DNA of 64,000 nt, taken from the NCBI GenBank assembly GCA_023614405.1, contig CM042685.1:236509661-236573660 (forward strand), read 5' to 3'. Shown in pieces: positions 46,967 through 58,460 of this stretch. Numbering within the stretch: position 1 is the stretch's first letter; each line of letters opens with the position of its first letter. This DNA is from Avena insularis. Its lineage: Eukaryota; Streptophyta; Magnoliopsida; Poales; Poaceae. Under the pieces are notes generated by a model. It saw only the letters and a program-made list of their open reading frames with translations, was not told where the DNA came from and made no database searches. The translations under genes were made by a program, and so were the position numbers.

Positions 46967-47455
46967 TATGGCCCTGCCTATAACTTCGGCCGGGCCGTAT
47001 CAGTTTCACGATATTCGTTTCTCTTTGTTTCTGAGTTATCTTTCTATTGTTCGAGGTATCAGTGTATCTTCTCACGTACGCCTCGTCCTACGTGTCACAT
47101 TCATTATTGTTTCTCTAGTTTTTTGTTCCTCTACAGGGTCCACTGACAGGCTACAGTAATTAATGCGCCTATCGGGTCGGCGCTGCGACGCCTCGCGCAC
47201 CATTCTCGTCAGGGATCTCGATCCTTTCTATCTTCGTGTGGTCGTTGGTGCGATTCCACTCAGCGGCGTGCGGTCGTGCCGCGTACACGAACTACACAGT
47301 TAACCGCCACACACACGATCCCACTACTACCCAGGCGACGCGGTTATAAAGAGGGGCACAGGGCTAGGGGAATCACTTTCCTCCTCCGCCTACCAGTGCC
47401 CTTCTTCCTCCTCTCGCTTCCGCGCCCGTTCGCGCTTCCGCCGCCATGCGCCCAT
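46967..47455 (+). promoter_or_regulatory. probable promoter and leader of the Tat-1 antisense gene
   Basis: This is non-coding sequence between the polypurine tract and the antisense start codon. GTTATAAAGAGGGG at 47343-47356 is TATA-like, about 110 bp before ATG 47456. Tat-2 has a similar GTTATAATC about 155 bp before its ATG. A pyrimidine-rich leader (TTCCTCCTCCGCC, TTCTTCCTCCTCTCG) follows. Confidence 0.45.
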
Positions 47456-50400
47456 ATGGATCTTCGACGGCAAGGCTCCCACCGCGCTGCTCCGGCGACC
47501 TCGTCCCCGTTTAATTGCTCTGGCACCATCACCGGTGAGTTCATCCAGTCGTATTGCCTAGTCTTTCCTCTGGACGCCTCTGTTTTTCCTTAGTTTTCCC
47601 GCGGTGGTTCCTTCTCTGCTCCGCCACCATTTTCGCGTAGAATCACGAAGGGGCCTTGTAGTTCTAGGCTTCCCTCCGCCGTTATTTCTTCTTCCATAGA
47701 TTCCTCCGGCGACCTCATGTCAAGCTCCGTTAGCGGTGCGCTTATTGAGGACGACGATGCAGCGTCTGGGCCCGAGCGGGGCTTGTGGCAGGGCTCTTCC
47801 GTCACCTGCCGAGAGGTTGAGTGGCTAATCCGGACTTGCCGGATTCCTGCCGAGGTAGCTTGTCGCTTACCCGACAATGAATCCTCTCCAGTTCTTAGGG
47901 AGGGCGAGTACGTCGTCTTCATGTCACATTTCGCTCGTGGGTTTGGTCTCACCCTCAGCGATTTTGCTAGGGAGTTCCTCGACTACTTCGGCCTGCAGCC
48001 GCATCATCTTCCGGCTCATGCCATTGCCTCTCTTTCTGCCTTCATCTCTGCCTCGGAGGGATACTTCGGCCTATGGCCGTCTGTGCATGTTTGGTCGAAG
48101 TTTTTTCAGATTCGATCCAATGTCATCCCAGACAAATCTCTTCAACTCTCCGAGAAGTTGCTCACCCAATGTGGAGCTGCGTCAATCACACCTCGGAGGA
48201 AATCCGAGTTTCCTCGCGTTGCCGGTTTAGAATCATGCAAGAAATGGCATAAGTCATTCTTTTATGTCAAGAATTCTGGGAAGGAGGACAGGATTCGGCT
48301 CCCTGCTTTTTCCATTGGCCCTCCTTCCAAGCAGAATTGGACTTATAATCCGCGGAAGAGTCATGCTCTGGCCGAGGCCTTTGAGATTCGGCTGAAGGAA
48401 CTGATCCGCTCCAGGCTACACGGCGAGGATCTGATGACCACCTTCGTCAGCAGCCGGATCTGCCCATTCCAGAAACGCACACACAAGCTCTGCTATATGA
48501 GCGGTCCTCTTGATCCCAACCGAGTCTCGACGGTGGAGCTGGAAAATTACCTTATCTTCAAGCGCGTCCGGGCTATCTTTAAGACAGAGATGCCGGAGGA
48601 CTGGGCCTGGGGATTGAAGCCGTTCACCCGCGAGCATCCCCCTCCCAGGGTACGTTCTTGCAGTCATGTTTTACCTTTTAATCGCATCTGTGTTTTCTCT
48701 TGTTAATCTTTATCTTTCTTGTCCTGCAGAGGTTTGAGGAGCAAAAGATTGAGGATGCCGAGGTTTTGTCTCTCCCGTGGCCCACGGATCGGAACACTCC
48801 GGACAGCGGGGAGCCGGACTTGGAGGAGTTCGTTCCCAAGTCGGATCTTGCTCCGGCTCGTGCCCGCGGCAAGACCCCGGCCCACGAGGAGGAAGGTGAT
48901 TCGGATGAGGTCCAAGTTCTAGAGGTAGTTGCCGTAATGCCAATTTCTTATGCACTTCCGGCTTCTACTTTCTCAGCTAATCCGGCCGGTCAGGTTCACA
49001 ACGCCGAGCCTCTCGCCTCCCGGCCTCCTGTTACCTCGGGAAAACGTAGCGCTCCAGCTGGTGCCTCAGAAGCAGCTCCCAAGAAACGAATAAAAAGTCA
49101 GCCCAGCACCCTCCAAAGCGCAAAACTATGCCCGGGGTTACTGGGTGAGTTGCTTTTTGTTTGTATTTATTGTTTCTCTCTTTCTGTCTTTTCACCTGAT
49201 CCTTTTTTGTCTTTGCAGGGCTCCTATTTCTGTTAAGCCCAGCGGTTCTAGTATGGCAAGTCATATGACTTGGCCGCCTTCTCCTCCGCCTCCTGAGGAT
49301 ATCAGGGTTTCGAGTCCTGCTCGTGTTGACTCTCCTCCTGCTCCGAATCATACGTCACCTCGCCAGGATGCGCCTGAGATCTCTCTTGTTGACGCCGATA
49401 CAACTCGGCCCGTAGATACTACCACTGAGCCTGCTGCCTCTTCCGTGAACCCTGAAGTTTCGCCTGAGGTCCCTCTGATCCCCACAACCTTTGTTGCGAC
49501 TCTGATTCCAGCCAAGGATACCAATATCTCGGCGCCCCCAGATACCGTAATCCCTTCGGCCCCTAAAGACGTCATTCCAAGTGCCGAGGTAACGGCTCCT
49601 GCCGACGCCTCTTCTAAGGAAAGAAAGGCCGTTGTTACCAAGCCTCCGTCCTCTCAGAAAGGACTAGCCAACTCATCTCAGCCTACAATTGCTGATGTGC
49701 TGCGCAAGGGGGTTTCATCTTCCAAGAGTGTTGTTACCCCGGCTGCTGATACACAGCTCGCTCTCCACAAGAGTCCCGCGGCGGCGGTGGCTACACAACA
49801 TGTCCGAGGTAAAGTTCTGACTCGCACGAAGAGTGGGAACAGCCTCGGCTCATTGGTCGAGTATGCCAACAATTGGAACGCTGCCGATCAGCTCGAGGGT
49901 AATCCAAGCAGCCAGCTGTTTCAACTCTCCGACATCAGCAGTCGTCTACATCTGGCTGCCAAAATCATTCTCGACAGCGACAAGATGAATGAGGTAATTG
50001 TTTTTATGGACGTTTGATTGATCATCCGGATGCTATTATATATACTCTAGTCCCCGAAGCTTGCAACCGAATAACTTGTTATTCGTTTGGAAGTTTTATT
50101 ATGCTTCACCTAGTTCAGTTTTGCGTTAGTGTTCGAATATCCATCCACCTAGATCTGAATTAAGCTTTGCTTGATTTGGATCTGTCTGAGCTTCGAATAT
50201 CCAGCCACCTAGATCCGAATTAAGCTTTGCTTGATTCAGATCTGTCTGAGCTTCGAATATCCAGCCACCTAGATCCGAATTGAGCTTTGCTTGATTCGGA
50301 TCTGCCTGAGGTTCGAATATCCAGCCACCTAGATTCGAATTAGGCTTTGCTTGATTCGGATCTGTCTGAGCTTCGAATATCCAGCCACCTAGATCCGAAT

Positions 50401-52144
50401 TAAGTTTTGCTTGATTCGGATCTGTCTGAGCTTCGAATATCCAGCCACCTAGATCCAAATTAAGCTTTGCTTGATTCGGATCTGTCTGAGCTTCGAATAT
50501 CCAGCCACCTAGATCCTTAGGCTTTGCTTGATTCGGATCTGTCTTATGTTCGAATGTCTTATTGCTATTTGTTTTGTTGCTTAGGTTACGCATGATCGGC
50601 GGACCGCCGAATTCCAAAGGCTGCTCTTTGCTCATAAAAAATTGCAAGATAAGTACGAGAAGGTCATTCCCGTGGTGAAGAAAGTTGGTAAGTTAACGAG
50701 CTTTCGCACTATCCCTAAGATTCTTATTTCTTTGGAAGTGAGGTGTTAGCTGACTTTGCTGGTGAATAGGTAATATCAACAATCTTAATATCCGTCTTGA
50801 AAAGAAAGTCAAGGCTCTGGAAGGTTAGTTACCCTTTTTTCTTTTACGCATATCTATTTGAAATATGCACCGGGTTTCTCTTAACCCTTTTGGCTTCGGT
50901 ATAGCCGAGTTACAAACTTTTGCAGCGTCACACCAAGAATGCATACCCATGCCTGATATGATGCTGCATTTTTTAGAACAAGCCGCCACTCACTCGTTGC
51001 ATCTGAAATATAAAGATGACGAGATAACTCGCTTGCGCGCCGAGGTTGAGTCCCTTAAGCTTTCTCAGAAATCTGAGTTAGAAAAAGTCGACCAGGAGTT
51101 CTTCGAGGAGAAGAATCGGCTAGCTCTGCAATTGCAGAAAAATAAAGAGCTCCTCGAGGCTGCCGAACTGAAGACACGGGGGATGAGCGAGGAGATCACT
51201 CGCTTTGAGAAAAACAAAAGTGACTGGGCTAAAGATCTTCAGATAATGCTGAGCTATATTCACCGTAAGCTTCTGACCGCGGCCGAGTTATCTTTTTCCC
51301 TTTCTTATTGTTGACCGACGCACTTTTGTTTTGTGCAGACCATTTTCCAGAAGCGAAACCCGTGATCTCTAAAGCGGTGATTAATGCTCGCGTGCGCCGA
51401 GGTGTTCCTGCCGGTGCGAGCCTAGAATACTCGATGGAAGATTTCTTGGTTGTTGTTGGCGCCACCGTTGGTCCGATGAAGATTATGGGCAGGGACTTGG
51501 TGCAGGCAGCCATCCGTGCCTACCATGCTCTCCGGCTGAATACTTCTGGTACTCCTGATATTGATGAGATCAAAGTTTTGGTGGAAAGATTGATGGCGTC
51601 TGAGAACCAGTTAATTCTTTGGAGGGAATCCGCTGGACGAGCTGGTGCTGACATGGCTCTCACGGTCATTATGTCATGGTATGAGGATATTTCCCTTGAT
51701 ACCTTGATAAATTTACGCACTGGCTCCCGTTGGGTTGAGGACCCAGAATTTGTCTCTCGCCGACAAGCCCGTGCCTTCCAGCTTGTTGAGTATGCGGACG
51801 TGCATAACTGGATTGAAGGGCCAAGCTTCCTTTCTAACCCGGCAGACGAGGTCGAAGTTGAAGATGCCTCTGATGATAATTCAGCCGACCAGGGCGAAGG
51901 TGAGGGTGACTCGGCTACTTCTGGTGATTCCAGCTCGAGCTCGGATGGCGATGCGCGATCCTCCTCCAAAGGTACTGGGCATTCCGCAGCTCAAGCTGAT
52001 GCTTCTCAACAGCCCCGGGTTTCCCCAAAGTCGCTCCTGGTTCTGTGGAGGGCGAAGCAACTTCAGCCGAAGTGTCGTCTACCTCGGAGCGCCCAGTTCC
52101 TGATCCAGGCGTTGCCCCTTAAGTCCTTCTTTAAAAAATACTAA
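47456..52144 (+). CDS. antisense ORF of Tat-1, eight exons ('putative gypsy type transposon' family)
   Basis: Proposed exons: 47456-47534, 47700-48649, 48730-49136, 49219-49993, 50585-50687, 50770-50823, 50905-51264 and 51339-52144. All introns are GT-AG and the exons add to 3534 bp, one continuous frame of 1177 codons. Exon 2 carries the family domain (WLIRTCRIPAEVACRLP, EYVVFMSHFARGFGLTL, FLDYFGLQPHHL, EGYFGLWPSV). Exons 3-4 are low-complexity Pro/Ser/Ala-rich. Exons 6-7 are strongly charged and probably coiled coil (KYKDDEITRLRAEVESLKL). Exon 8 has a helical region and a Ser/Asp-rich tail. The exon 3 donor used here (GG|GTTACT) is weaker than GTGAGT eight bases on, which would break the frame. 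In the last ~120 bp another frame (VAPGSVEGEATSAEVSST) looks more protein-like, hinting at an indel or extra intron. Function is unknown; it runs opposite gag-pol. Confidence 0.75.
50131..50547. repeat. 60-bp minisatellite, seven units, in intron 4 of the Tat-1 antisense gene
   Basis: Units begin at 50131 and recur every 60 bp (TTCGAATATCCAGCCACCTA then GATCCGAATTAAGCTTTGCT), with a few substitutions and a slightly shortened last unit. Because 60 is a multiple of three, the minus strand stays open (126-50647 region, 50126-50647) as GGWIFEAQTDPNQAKLNSDL repeats. There is no spacer variation. Confidence 0.95.
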
Positions 52145-52598
52145 GTCGTTTCTTATCCCCGGTATGCCGGGCGTATGATGTGTATCAAACATGTGTTCGT
52201 CTTTCTATGTGGTATGAACCTCTTTTTCCTTTTGCCGGTGAGGCATACATGGTTGTGATTGTTATCACTTTGTTTAAACTGATCCTGTCTGTCCGAATCT
52301 TTGCTTTGGCAGCCTTCAATTTCTTGAGTTTGGGGTGTATGTTTGCCTTTGCCCTACCGTAATTTGGCGTTTAATTTTGCCTGACTTTGATAAATTTCAC
52401 AACTCCACCACTGTGTTTTGGACTGTTAACCAAGGTGCAAATCCCTAAGGCCATATTTGGGGAGATCGAAATAATATCACTCTGGGTGCCGAAGTTTGAT
52501 ACCCGTTCCTGCAATAAGAGATAACTGTGGGGCAATTCCTTAAGCATTGCTCTGGAGATTTAGACTTACCACATCACAAAAAATGCGAAACAACACTG
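52145..52598. other. region between the Tat-1 antisense gene and the repeat array
   Basis: It probably includes the antisense gene's 3' untranslated region (TGTGTATCAAACATGTGTTCG onward, T-rich to about 52430). It then grades into diverged copies of the downstream 68-bp repeat (TGGGTGCCGAAGTTTGATAC). I see no gene. Confidence 0.45.
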
Positions 52599-52975
52599 TG
52601 CAGTCCTTGAGTCATTGCTCGAGGTGCCGAGGTTTAAGACATAAGAGGTCCCAGTCCTTTGCTCAAGGTGCCGAGATTTAATACATAGCACAACCTCAAA
52701 AACAAAATATGGCAGTCCCCGAGTCACTGCTCAAGGCGCAAAGGTTTAATACATAGCACAAATTCAAAAACAAAATATGGCAGTCCCTGAGTCACTACTC
52801 AAGGTGCCGAGGTTTAATACATAACCCAAACTTGGAAACAACATAGGGCAGTCCCCGAGTCACTGCTCAAGGTGCCGAGGTTTAATACATAGCACAAATT
52901 CAAAAACAAAATATGGCAGTCCCCGAGTCACTGCTCAAGTTGCCGAGGTTTAAATACATAGCTGATGCTCCGTCC
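52599..52975. repeat. 68-bp tandem array with polypurine-tract-like cores
   Basis: Four clear units start at 52712, 52780, 52848 and 52916 (period 68 bp), preceded by two shorter diverged units from 52599. Each holds GCAGTCCCCGAGTCACTGCT, GGTGCCGAGGTTTAATACAT and AGCACAAATTC. The complement of the core, ACTCGGGGACTGC, resembles the element's polypurine tract. The array lies just downstream of the pol stop on the pol strand. Confidence 0.9.
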
Positions 52976-53010
52976 TGAAGCGTCACTTTTCAGCGCGTCG
53001 TAGATGACTT

Positions 53011-56000
53011 CTACGAGTAAAATGGACGAAGTAAAGCTACGTTCCATGGTCTTTTCGATTTCTCGCCGGCTTTGTCTTCCTTGTTCTTTCCTGGTGACTG
53101 AGCATCGATTAGGTAATACGCATCATTGTGCAATGCCTTGCTCACGATGAACGGTCCCTCCCATGGGGGTGACAGTTTGTGCATGCCGGCCGTGCGTTGC
53201 ACCAGTTGAAGAACCAAATCTCATTCTTTAAACACTCTTGGATTTACCTTCTTGCTGTGATATCGTCGCAAGTCCTGCTGATAAATAGCTGATATGGATA
53301 ACGCCAACTCCCTGGCTTCTTCTAGCAGATCGACATCATCTTGTCGAGCTATTTCATTTACCTCAGCGGTTGTATACTGAGTAACCCTTGGCGAGTCATG
53401 TATTATGTCGGCTGGAAGCACCGCTTCTGCCCCATACACTAGAAAAAATGGTGTATACCTTGTTGATCTGTTTGGGGTAGTCCTCAGGCTCCATAGTACT
53501 GATGGTAGTTCCTCAATCCAATAGCCTGTCGACCTTTGCAGTGGTTCGACGAGTCATGGTTTTATTCCGCACAATACTAGTCCATTGATCTTTATACTTG
53601 CCCATTAGATGCTGGGGGAGCCACCGAGGCAACATCTAGTCTTATGTGCTTCTCTTGATAGAATCTAGCGAAGGCTCCTTCGGCAAAGTTTGTACCGTTG
53701 TCTGTAATAACACTATGTGGGTAACCATATCTTAAGATAATATCTTTGAGGAATTTTACTGCTGTGGGCCCATCACACTTCTTTATTGGTTTTACTTCAA
53801 TCCATTTTGTGAATTTGTCAACCATCACTAAGATGTGGGTCATCCCTCCTCGGGCCGGCTTGAATGGTCCCACCATATCTAAGCACCATACAGAAAATGG
53901 CCAAGTAATTGGTATCGTTTTCAACTCGGATGATGGCATATGTATCTTGCTGGCATATCTCTGACAACCATTACATTTTTCGACCAGTTCTTTGGCCTCT
54001 TTCAATGCTGTTGGCCAATAAAACCCATGCCTGAATGCTTTAGCCACTAAAGCTCTGGACGAGGCGTGATGCCCGCATTCTCCTTGATGTATATCTAGGA
54101 GGATCTCCTGGCCTTCCGCCGAGCTCACACATCTTTGCAGCACGCTTGTGATGCTCCTTTTATATAGCTCATTGTTTATGATTGTATAAGCTTTAGCTCT
54201 TCTCACTGTCTGTCTTGCCAATATCTCGTCATTCGGCAAAATCGTATCTTTAAGGAAAGAGAATATGGGTTGCGCCCAAGTTGGTGTGATCTTTTCTGGT
54301 GTAATCTCACTATCTATTTCCATATTTTCCGCCGACATAACTTCCTCGGATTTTTCCATATCTATCCTTGCATCAGCCGGGTTCATTTTTGGAAATTCCG
54401 GGTTACCTTCCTTGATCGGCACACTGTTTTCTCTTGATTTTGCCGGAACGAAGATGGATTCGGACTCTGGCGATGCTATTATTGATGGCTACCTCAGGTG
54501 CTCTAGGGCGATACCTGGGGGAATTGACTGTCTGGTTGATCCGAGTTTTGACAATGTGTCTGCGGCGTCGTTTTCTGCCCGAGGTATATGATGAAATTCA
54601 CATCCATCGAAGTATCCACTGAGTTTTTGTACATGAAACCTATATAAGGCCATATTGGCATCTAACGCATCCTAATTGCCTGGGACTTGTTGTACTACTA
54701 GATCTGAATCTTCGTAGCACAAGATTCGGCGTATGCCAATCTCTTTCGCCACCTTCAATCCATGGACGAGTGCTTCATACTCGGTTACATTGTTTGACGC
54801 GGCAAAATGTATTTGCAGCACATATCTCAGCTGATCTCTTTTTGGCAAGGTTAACACTATTCCTGCCCCCAAACCATTTCTTAGCTTGGAACCGTCGAAG
54901 TGCATTGTCCAGTAATTTGGATCTGGCAATGGTGGTTCATACTATACCTCGGCCCAATCCACAAAGAAGTCGGCCACAGCCTGAGATTTGATCGCATCTC
55001 GCCTATCAAATTGTAGAGCATAGTGTGACAATTCAATTGCCCATTTTGCTATTCGGCCACTTGCATCTTTGTTGCTCAATATGTCGGCTATGGGTGCTTC
55101 ACAGATCACTTTGATGGGGTGCTCTTCGAAGTAATGTTTAAGTTTCTTCGCTGACATGTATACCCCATATGCCATCTTCTGATAATGTGGCTAATTTTGT
55201 TTTGAGGCTGATAGTACCTCGCTTAGGTAATATACCGGCCTTTGTACTGACTTATCATCTTCAATTCGTTCCACCACGATCATAGCGCTTACCACTCTGT
55301 TCGTGGCGGCTATGTAAAGTAATATAGGCTCTTTCGACAGCGGAGAAGCCAGGATTGGCGCTGTGACCAACATCTTTTTCAATTCATGAAACGCCTTGTC
55401 TGCTTGCGGTGTCCAAATGAACCTATCAGATTTTTTCATCAGTTGATAAAGTGGTAATGCTTTCTCTCCCAGCCGACATACAAATCGGCTAAGCGAGGTC
55501 AAGCAACCTGTGAACTTCTGTACGTCATTTAGACATCTCGGCAATTCCATCCTTTCTACTGCTCTTATCTTAGTTGGATTGTCCTCTATGCCTCGGCTAG
55601 ATACGAGAAAACCGAGTAGTTTTCCAGCCGGCACACCGAAAGTGCATTTTTCCGGGTTAAGCTTCATTCGAAACCTTCTCAGGTTCGCGAAAGTCTGCCG
55701 GATATCATCCAGTAGTGTTTTGCTTTCTTTGGTTTTTATGACCACATCATCTACATATACTTGCACATTCTTTCCTATCTGGTAGTGCAGACATTTTTGC
55801 ATACATCTCTGATACGTTGCCCCCGCGTTATGCAGGCCGAATGGCATGGTGCGATAGCAATAAGCCCCGTACGGGGTAATAAACGCAGTCTTTATTTGAT
55901 CGGCCGGATTTAACGGTATCTGGTGAAAACCAGAATACGCGTCTACAAATGATAATAGTTCACAACCAGTGGTCGAATCAATGACTTTATCTATCCTAGC

Positions 56001-57230
56001 TAAAGGAAAAGGATCTTTTAGACACGCCTTGTTCAGGTTCGTGTAATCAATACACATTCTCCATACAATGGCTACATTTGGATCATCCTTCTTCTTTTCC
56101 ACTAGCACTGGGTTCGATAACCAATCCGGATACAGCACCTCCATGATGAACCCAGCCGCAAGGAGCCGAGCTATTTCATCCCCTATTATATTTCTCCTGT
56201 CTTCGGCGAAGCGGCCGAGAGGTTGCTTCACCGGCCTTTCTCCTGGCCTTACATTCAGAGAGTGCTCAGCCAACTCCCTCGGCACACCTTGCAGATCCTG
56301 AGTTGACCATGCAAAGATATCCCGATTCTCATGGAGGAAGTTGATGAGCTCGCTTTCCTATTTAGCATCTAGGCCGGCACCAAATGTGACGATGCACTCT
56401 GGGAACTGCTCATCTATCTGGAACTTTTTTGTTTCTTTTGTCGGTTGGAAAGAGACACTTCCATGCGGATTGGCCAACGCCGGCATATTCAATTGTGCCG
56501 ACTGAGCGAGGGCTGCTACCTCCTGAATCCTTCTTTTTTCTCTTGCTATTACCAATGACTCGGCCAGATTTGATCCGGCTGAGGCACATTCCATTGACTT
56601 CATGTAATCTCCTGCTACTGTTATCACCCCTTGTGGCCCGGGTAATTTCATTTTCAAGTAAGTTATGTGACAGCTGCCCATGAATTTGGCCAATGTCGGC
56701 CGTCCGAGTAGATCATGATAACAACTTTCTAGATCCACCACTTCAAACTCCAAATTTTCTACTCTGCAGTTATCTCTTGTGCCGAATAACACATCCACTC
56801 GAACCTTTCCAATGGGTTCGCATGAAAGGCCTGGTACTATCCCATGGAATGTGGTCCTCGTGGATTGCAGCATATTCTGCGATATTCCAAGTTTATGCAT
56901 TGTATCTTTGTACATGATATTGATACTGCTCCCGTTGTCAATGAGTACTTTTGAAAATTTCACATTAATGCTTGCTCCGACAAATGTCGGATCTAGTACG
57001 AGTGCGTACGACCCCGGATTCGGCATTATTCTAGGGTGATCCTTTATGCTCCAAGTTATTTCCTGATCTGACCAAGGCACATATCTTGGTACTGCCGGCA
57101 TAACTGCATTTACTTCCATATGACGGTATTTGCACACTTTACTTTGTCTTTTACATTGTGAAAATGCAATATGATTGATGATGTTCTCTATAATCATTGC
57201 GTCCACTACCTCCTGGGTTCGTCCTTCCAT
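53011..57230 (-). pseudogene. Tat-1 pol: protease, reverse transcriptase, RNase H, integrase, broken
   Basis: From 57230 downward: protease with VLIDNGSSINIMY and DLLGRPTLAKF. Reverse transcriptase with WRMCIDYTNLNKACLKDPFP, LLSFVDAYSGFHQIPL, MPFGLHNAGATYQR and QVYVDDVVIKT. RNase H with MHFDGSKLRNGLGAG, NVTEYEALVHGL and YEDSDLVVQQV. Integrase with the H-H-C-C finger (ECGHHASS, CNGCQRYA), WCLDMVGPFKP and ITDNGTNF, then VYGAEAVLPADI and WNVALLRPFYS at the end. In-frame stops occur at 56355-56357, 55188-55190, 54939-54941, 54669-54671 and 53218-53220, and there are several with frame loss at 53440-53590. No active polyprotein is possible, in contrast to the open antisense gene beside it. Confidence 0.9.
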
Positions 57231-57988
57231 CCAGACCCTGATTTATCACTTGATGCACAGCATCCCTCCGGTCCGAGTTATCATACCTCGGGGGAGGAGG
57301 TGGTAACATTAGCTGTTGCGCGTTTGCTCTAGTCAACTGTGGCAGATGTTGCTGATGCGCCTGATGGGGTGTTTCTTGCATGCCTGCTGGGTTGCCCATT
57401 GCATTTTTCATCCAGGCACATTGCCGAGTCGTATGATTGGCCAGCTTGGCCGGGTTTGAAGTGTGAAATTTACACGGTTGATCCAACATAGATTCAAACG
57501 TGTATTTCGGCCTTTCCTGCCATTGCTTCTTCTGTTCTGGTGTCCACTGTCTCTTCCCTTCATTCCTTGGTGTCCATTGCTGAGGACCATTCTTCTGCGC
57601 CATTTGCTTAGTGATTCGGCTGATCTTGCACTACCGCTGCCACCTGATTGGAGGCATATCTGTAATCCGATCTTTCCTCTCTTATTCTTCCTCTGAACTC
57701 ATTGTGCCTTGATGACCTGGCCGCATCTCTTGCATATTGATCTTGATGATCCTGATGATCTGCCGACATCAGCTCTGGTTGCATCGGATCTCCCAACGCA
57801 TACGAATCCGCTATCCTGATGGTTTCTGCCAAAGTTGTTGGCATATCTCTCTGCAGTCTTTGCCACAAGACATAGGCATAACGGCATCCTTGAGCGAACC
57901 AAGCTATTGCTTGTGATTCTATAACTCCCTCGCATGAATTCCTGAGGTTACACCACCGATGATGAGGTTTCGACTCGTCAATGCCCAT
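57151..57988 (-). pseudogene. Tat-1 gag, 5'-truncated and frameshifted
   Basis: The fragment begins at the Tat-2 insertion and reads ESQAIAWFAQGCRYAYVLWQ and RDMPTTLAETIRIADSYALG (gag capsid end), ending at TAA near 57608. After a one-base shift it resumes as a Gln-rich segment with a CX3H...H...C knuckle-like motif (CKFHTSNPAKLANHTTRQC) and a Pro-rich stretch. A second shift near 57235 leads into protease. The first part of gag is separated by Tat-2 and not in the window. Confidence 0.8.
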
Positions 57989-58460
57989 TGTTATGGACTT
58001 GGGTTTTGGAGAAGGTGGGGATGCTGGAGATCGTGGAACGGTTAACAAACAAGCAACCAGGGGACACGAGATTTACCCAGGTTCAGGCCCGCGGAGGGAA
58101 AACCCTACTCCTGCTTGTATGCTCTTGATTACGGCGGAACCGAAGGTTACAGGGGTGCGCAGATTCGATCTGCTTGGAGGTGTGTATGCGAAAGTATGAG
58201 TTGAGAGATCTAGGTCGTGCCCTCCTGGCCTTTATATAGACTTAGGCAGGTCCCGGGCGTAGTCCTAGTCGGTTACAAGTTCTAGGGTTTTACCCCTTTG
58301 AATTTCCTATCTACGCTAGTCTTGCTCTCCAAGGATCCGAAGGCGTCATGGGCCTTGGCCACCCGAAAATCTTCATGGGCCGGCGTACATCTGCCGTGGG
58401 CCTTCCTTGGGCTGGACCAGGTATGCTGAGGTCACGTATCCAGAGGGTATAACCATGTCA
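57989..58460 (-). repeat. Tat-2 3' LTR (472 bp)
   Basis: Plus-strand ends are TGTTATGGACTTGG and ATAACCATGTCA. It contains GATTTACCCAGGTTCAGGCC and GGGAAAACCCTACTCCTGCT, phrases common in LTRs of this group. A TATATAAAGG box on the minus strand lies at 58229-58238. Confidence 0.8.

Larger units (their letters stand above)
46163..57988 (-). mobile_element. Tat-1: Tat-lineage gypsy element with antisense ORF, cut at its 5' side
   Basis: Read on the minus strand, it has gag (from 57988, entered in mid-sequence), protease, reverse transcriptase, RNase H, integrase (to 53011), a 68-bp repeat array, an antisense multi-exon ORF on the plus strand (47456-52144), polypurine tract and 3' LTR (46949-46163). 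An extra ORF opposite pol between integrase and the 3' LTR is known for the Tat lineage of plant Ty3/gypsy elements. The 5' LTR, primer site and start of gag lie beyond the Tat-2 insertion, outside the window. Confidence 0.85.

Noticed and set aside
50126..50647. 173-codon minus-strand ORF of GGWIFEAQTDPNQAKLNSDL repeats as a protein gene, or the array as a CRISPR
   Set aside because: It is a 60-bp minisatellite with no spacers inside an intron; the open frame follows from a period divisible by three.
53746..53964. Plus-strand ORFs across Tat-1 pol (also 54265-54591 and 55510-55785)
   Set aside because: They mirror integrase and reverse transcriptase on the minus strand.
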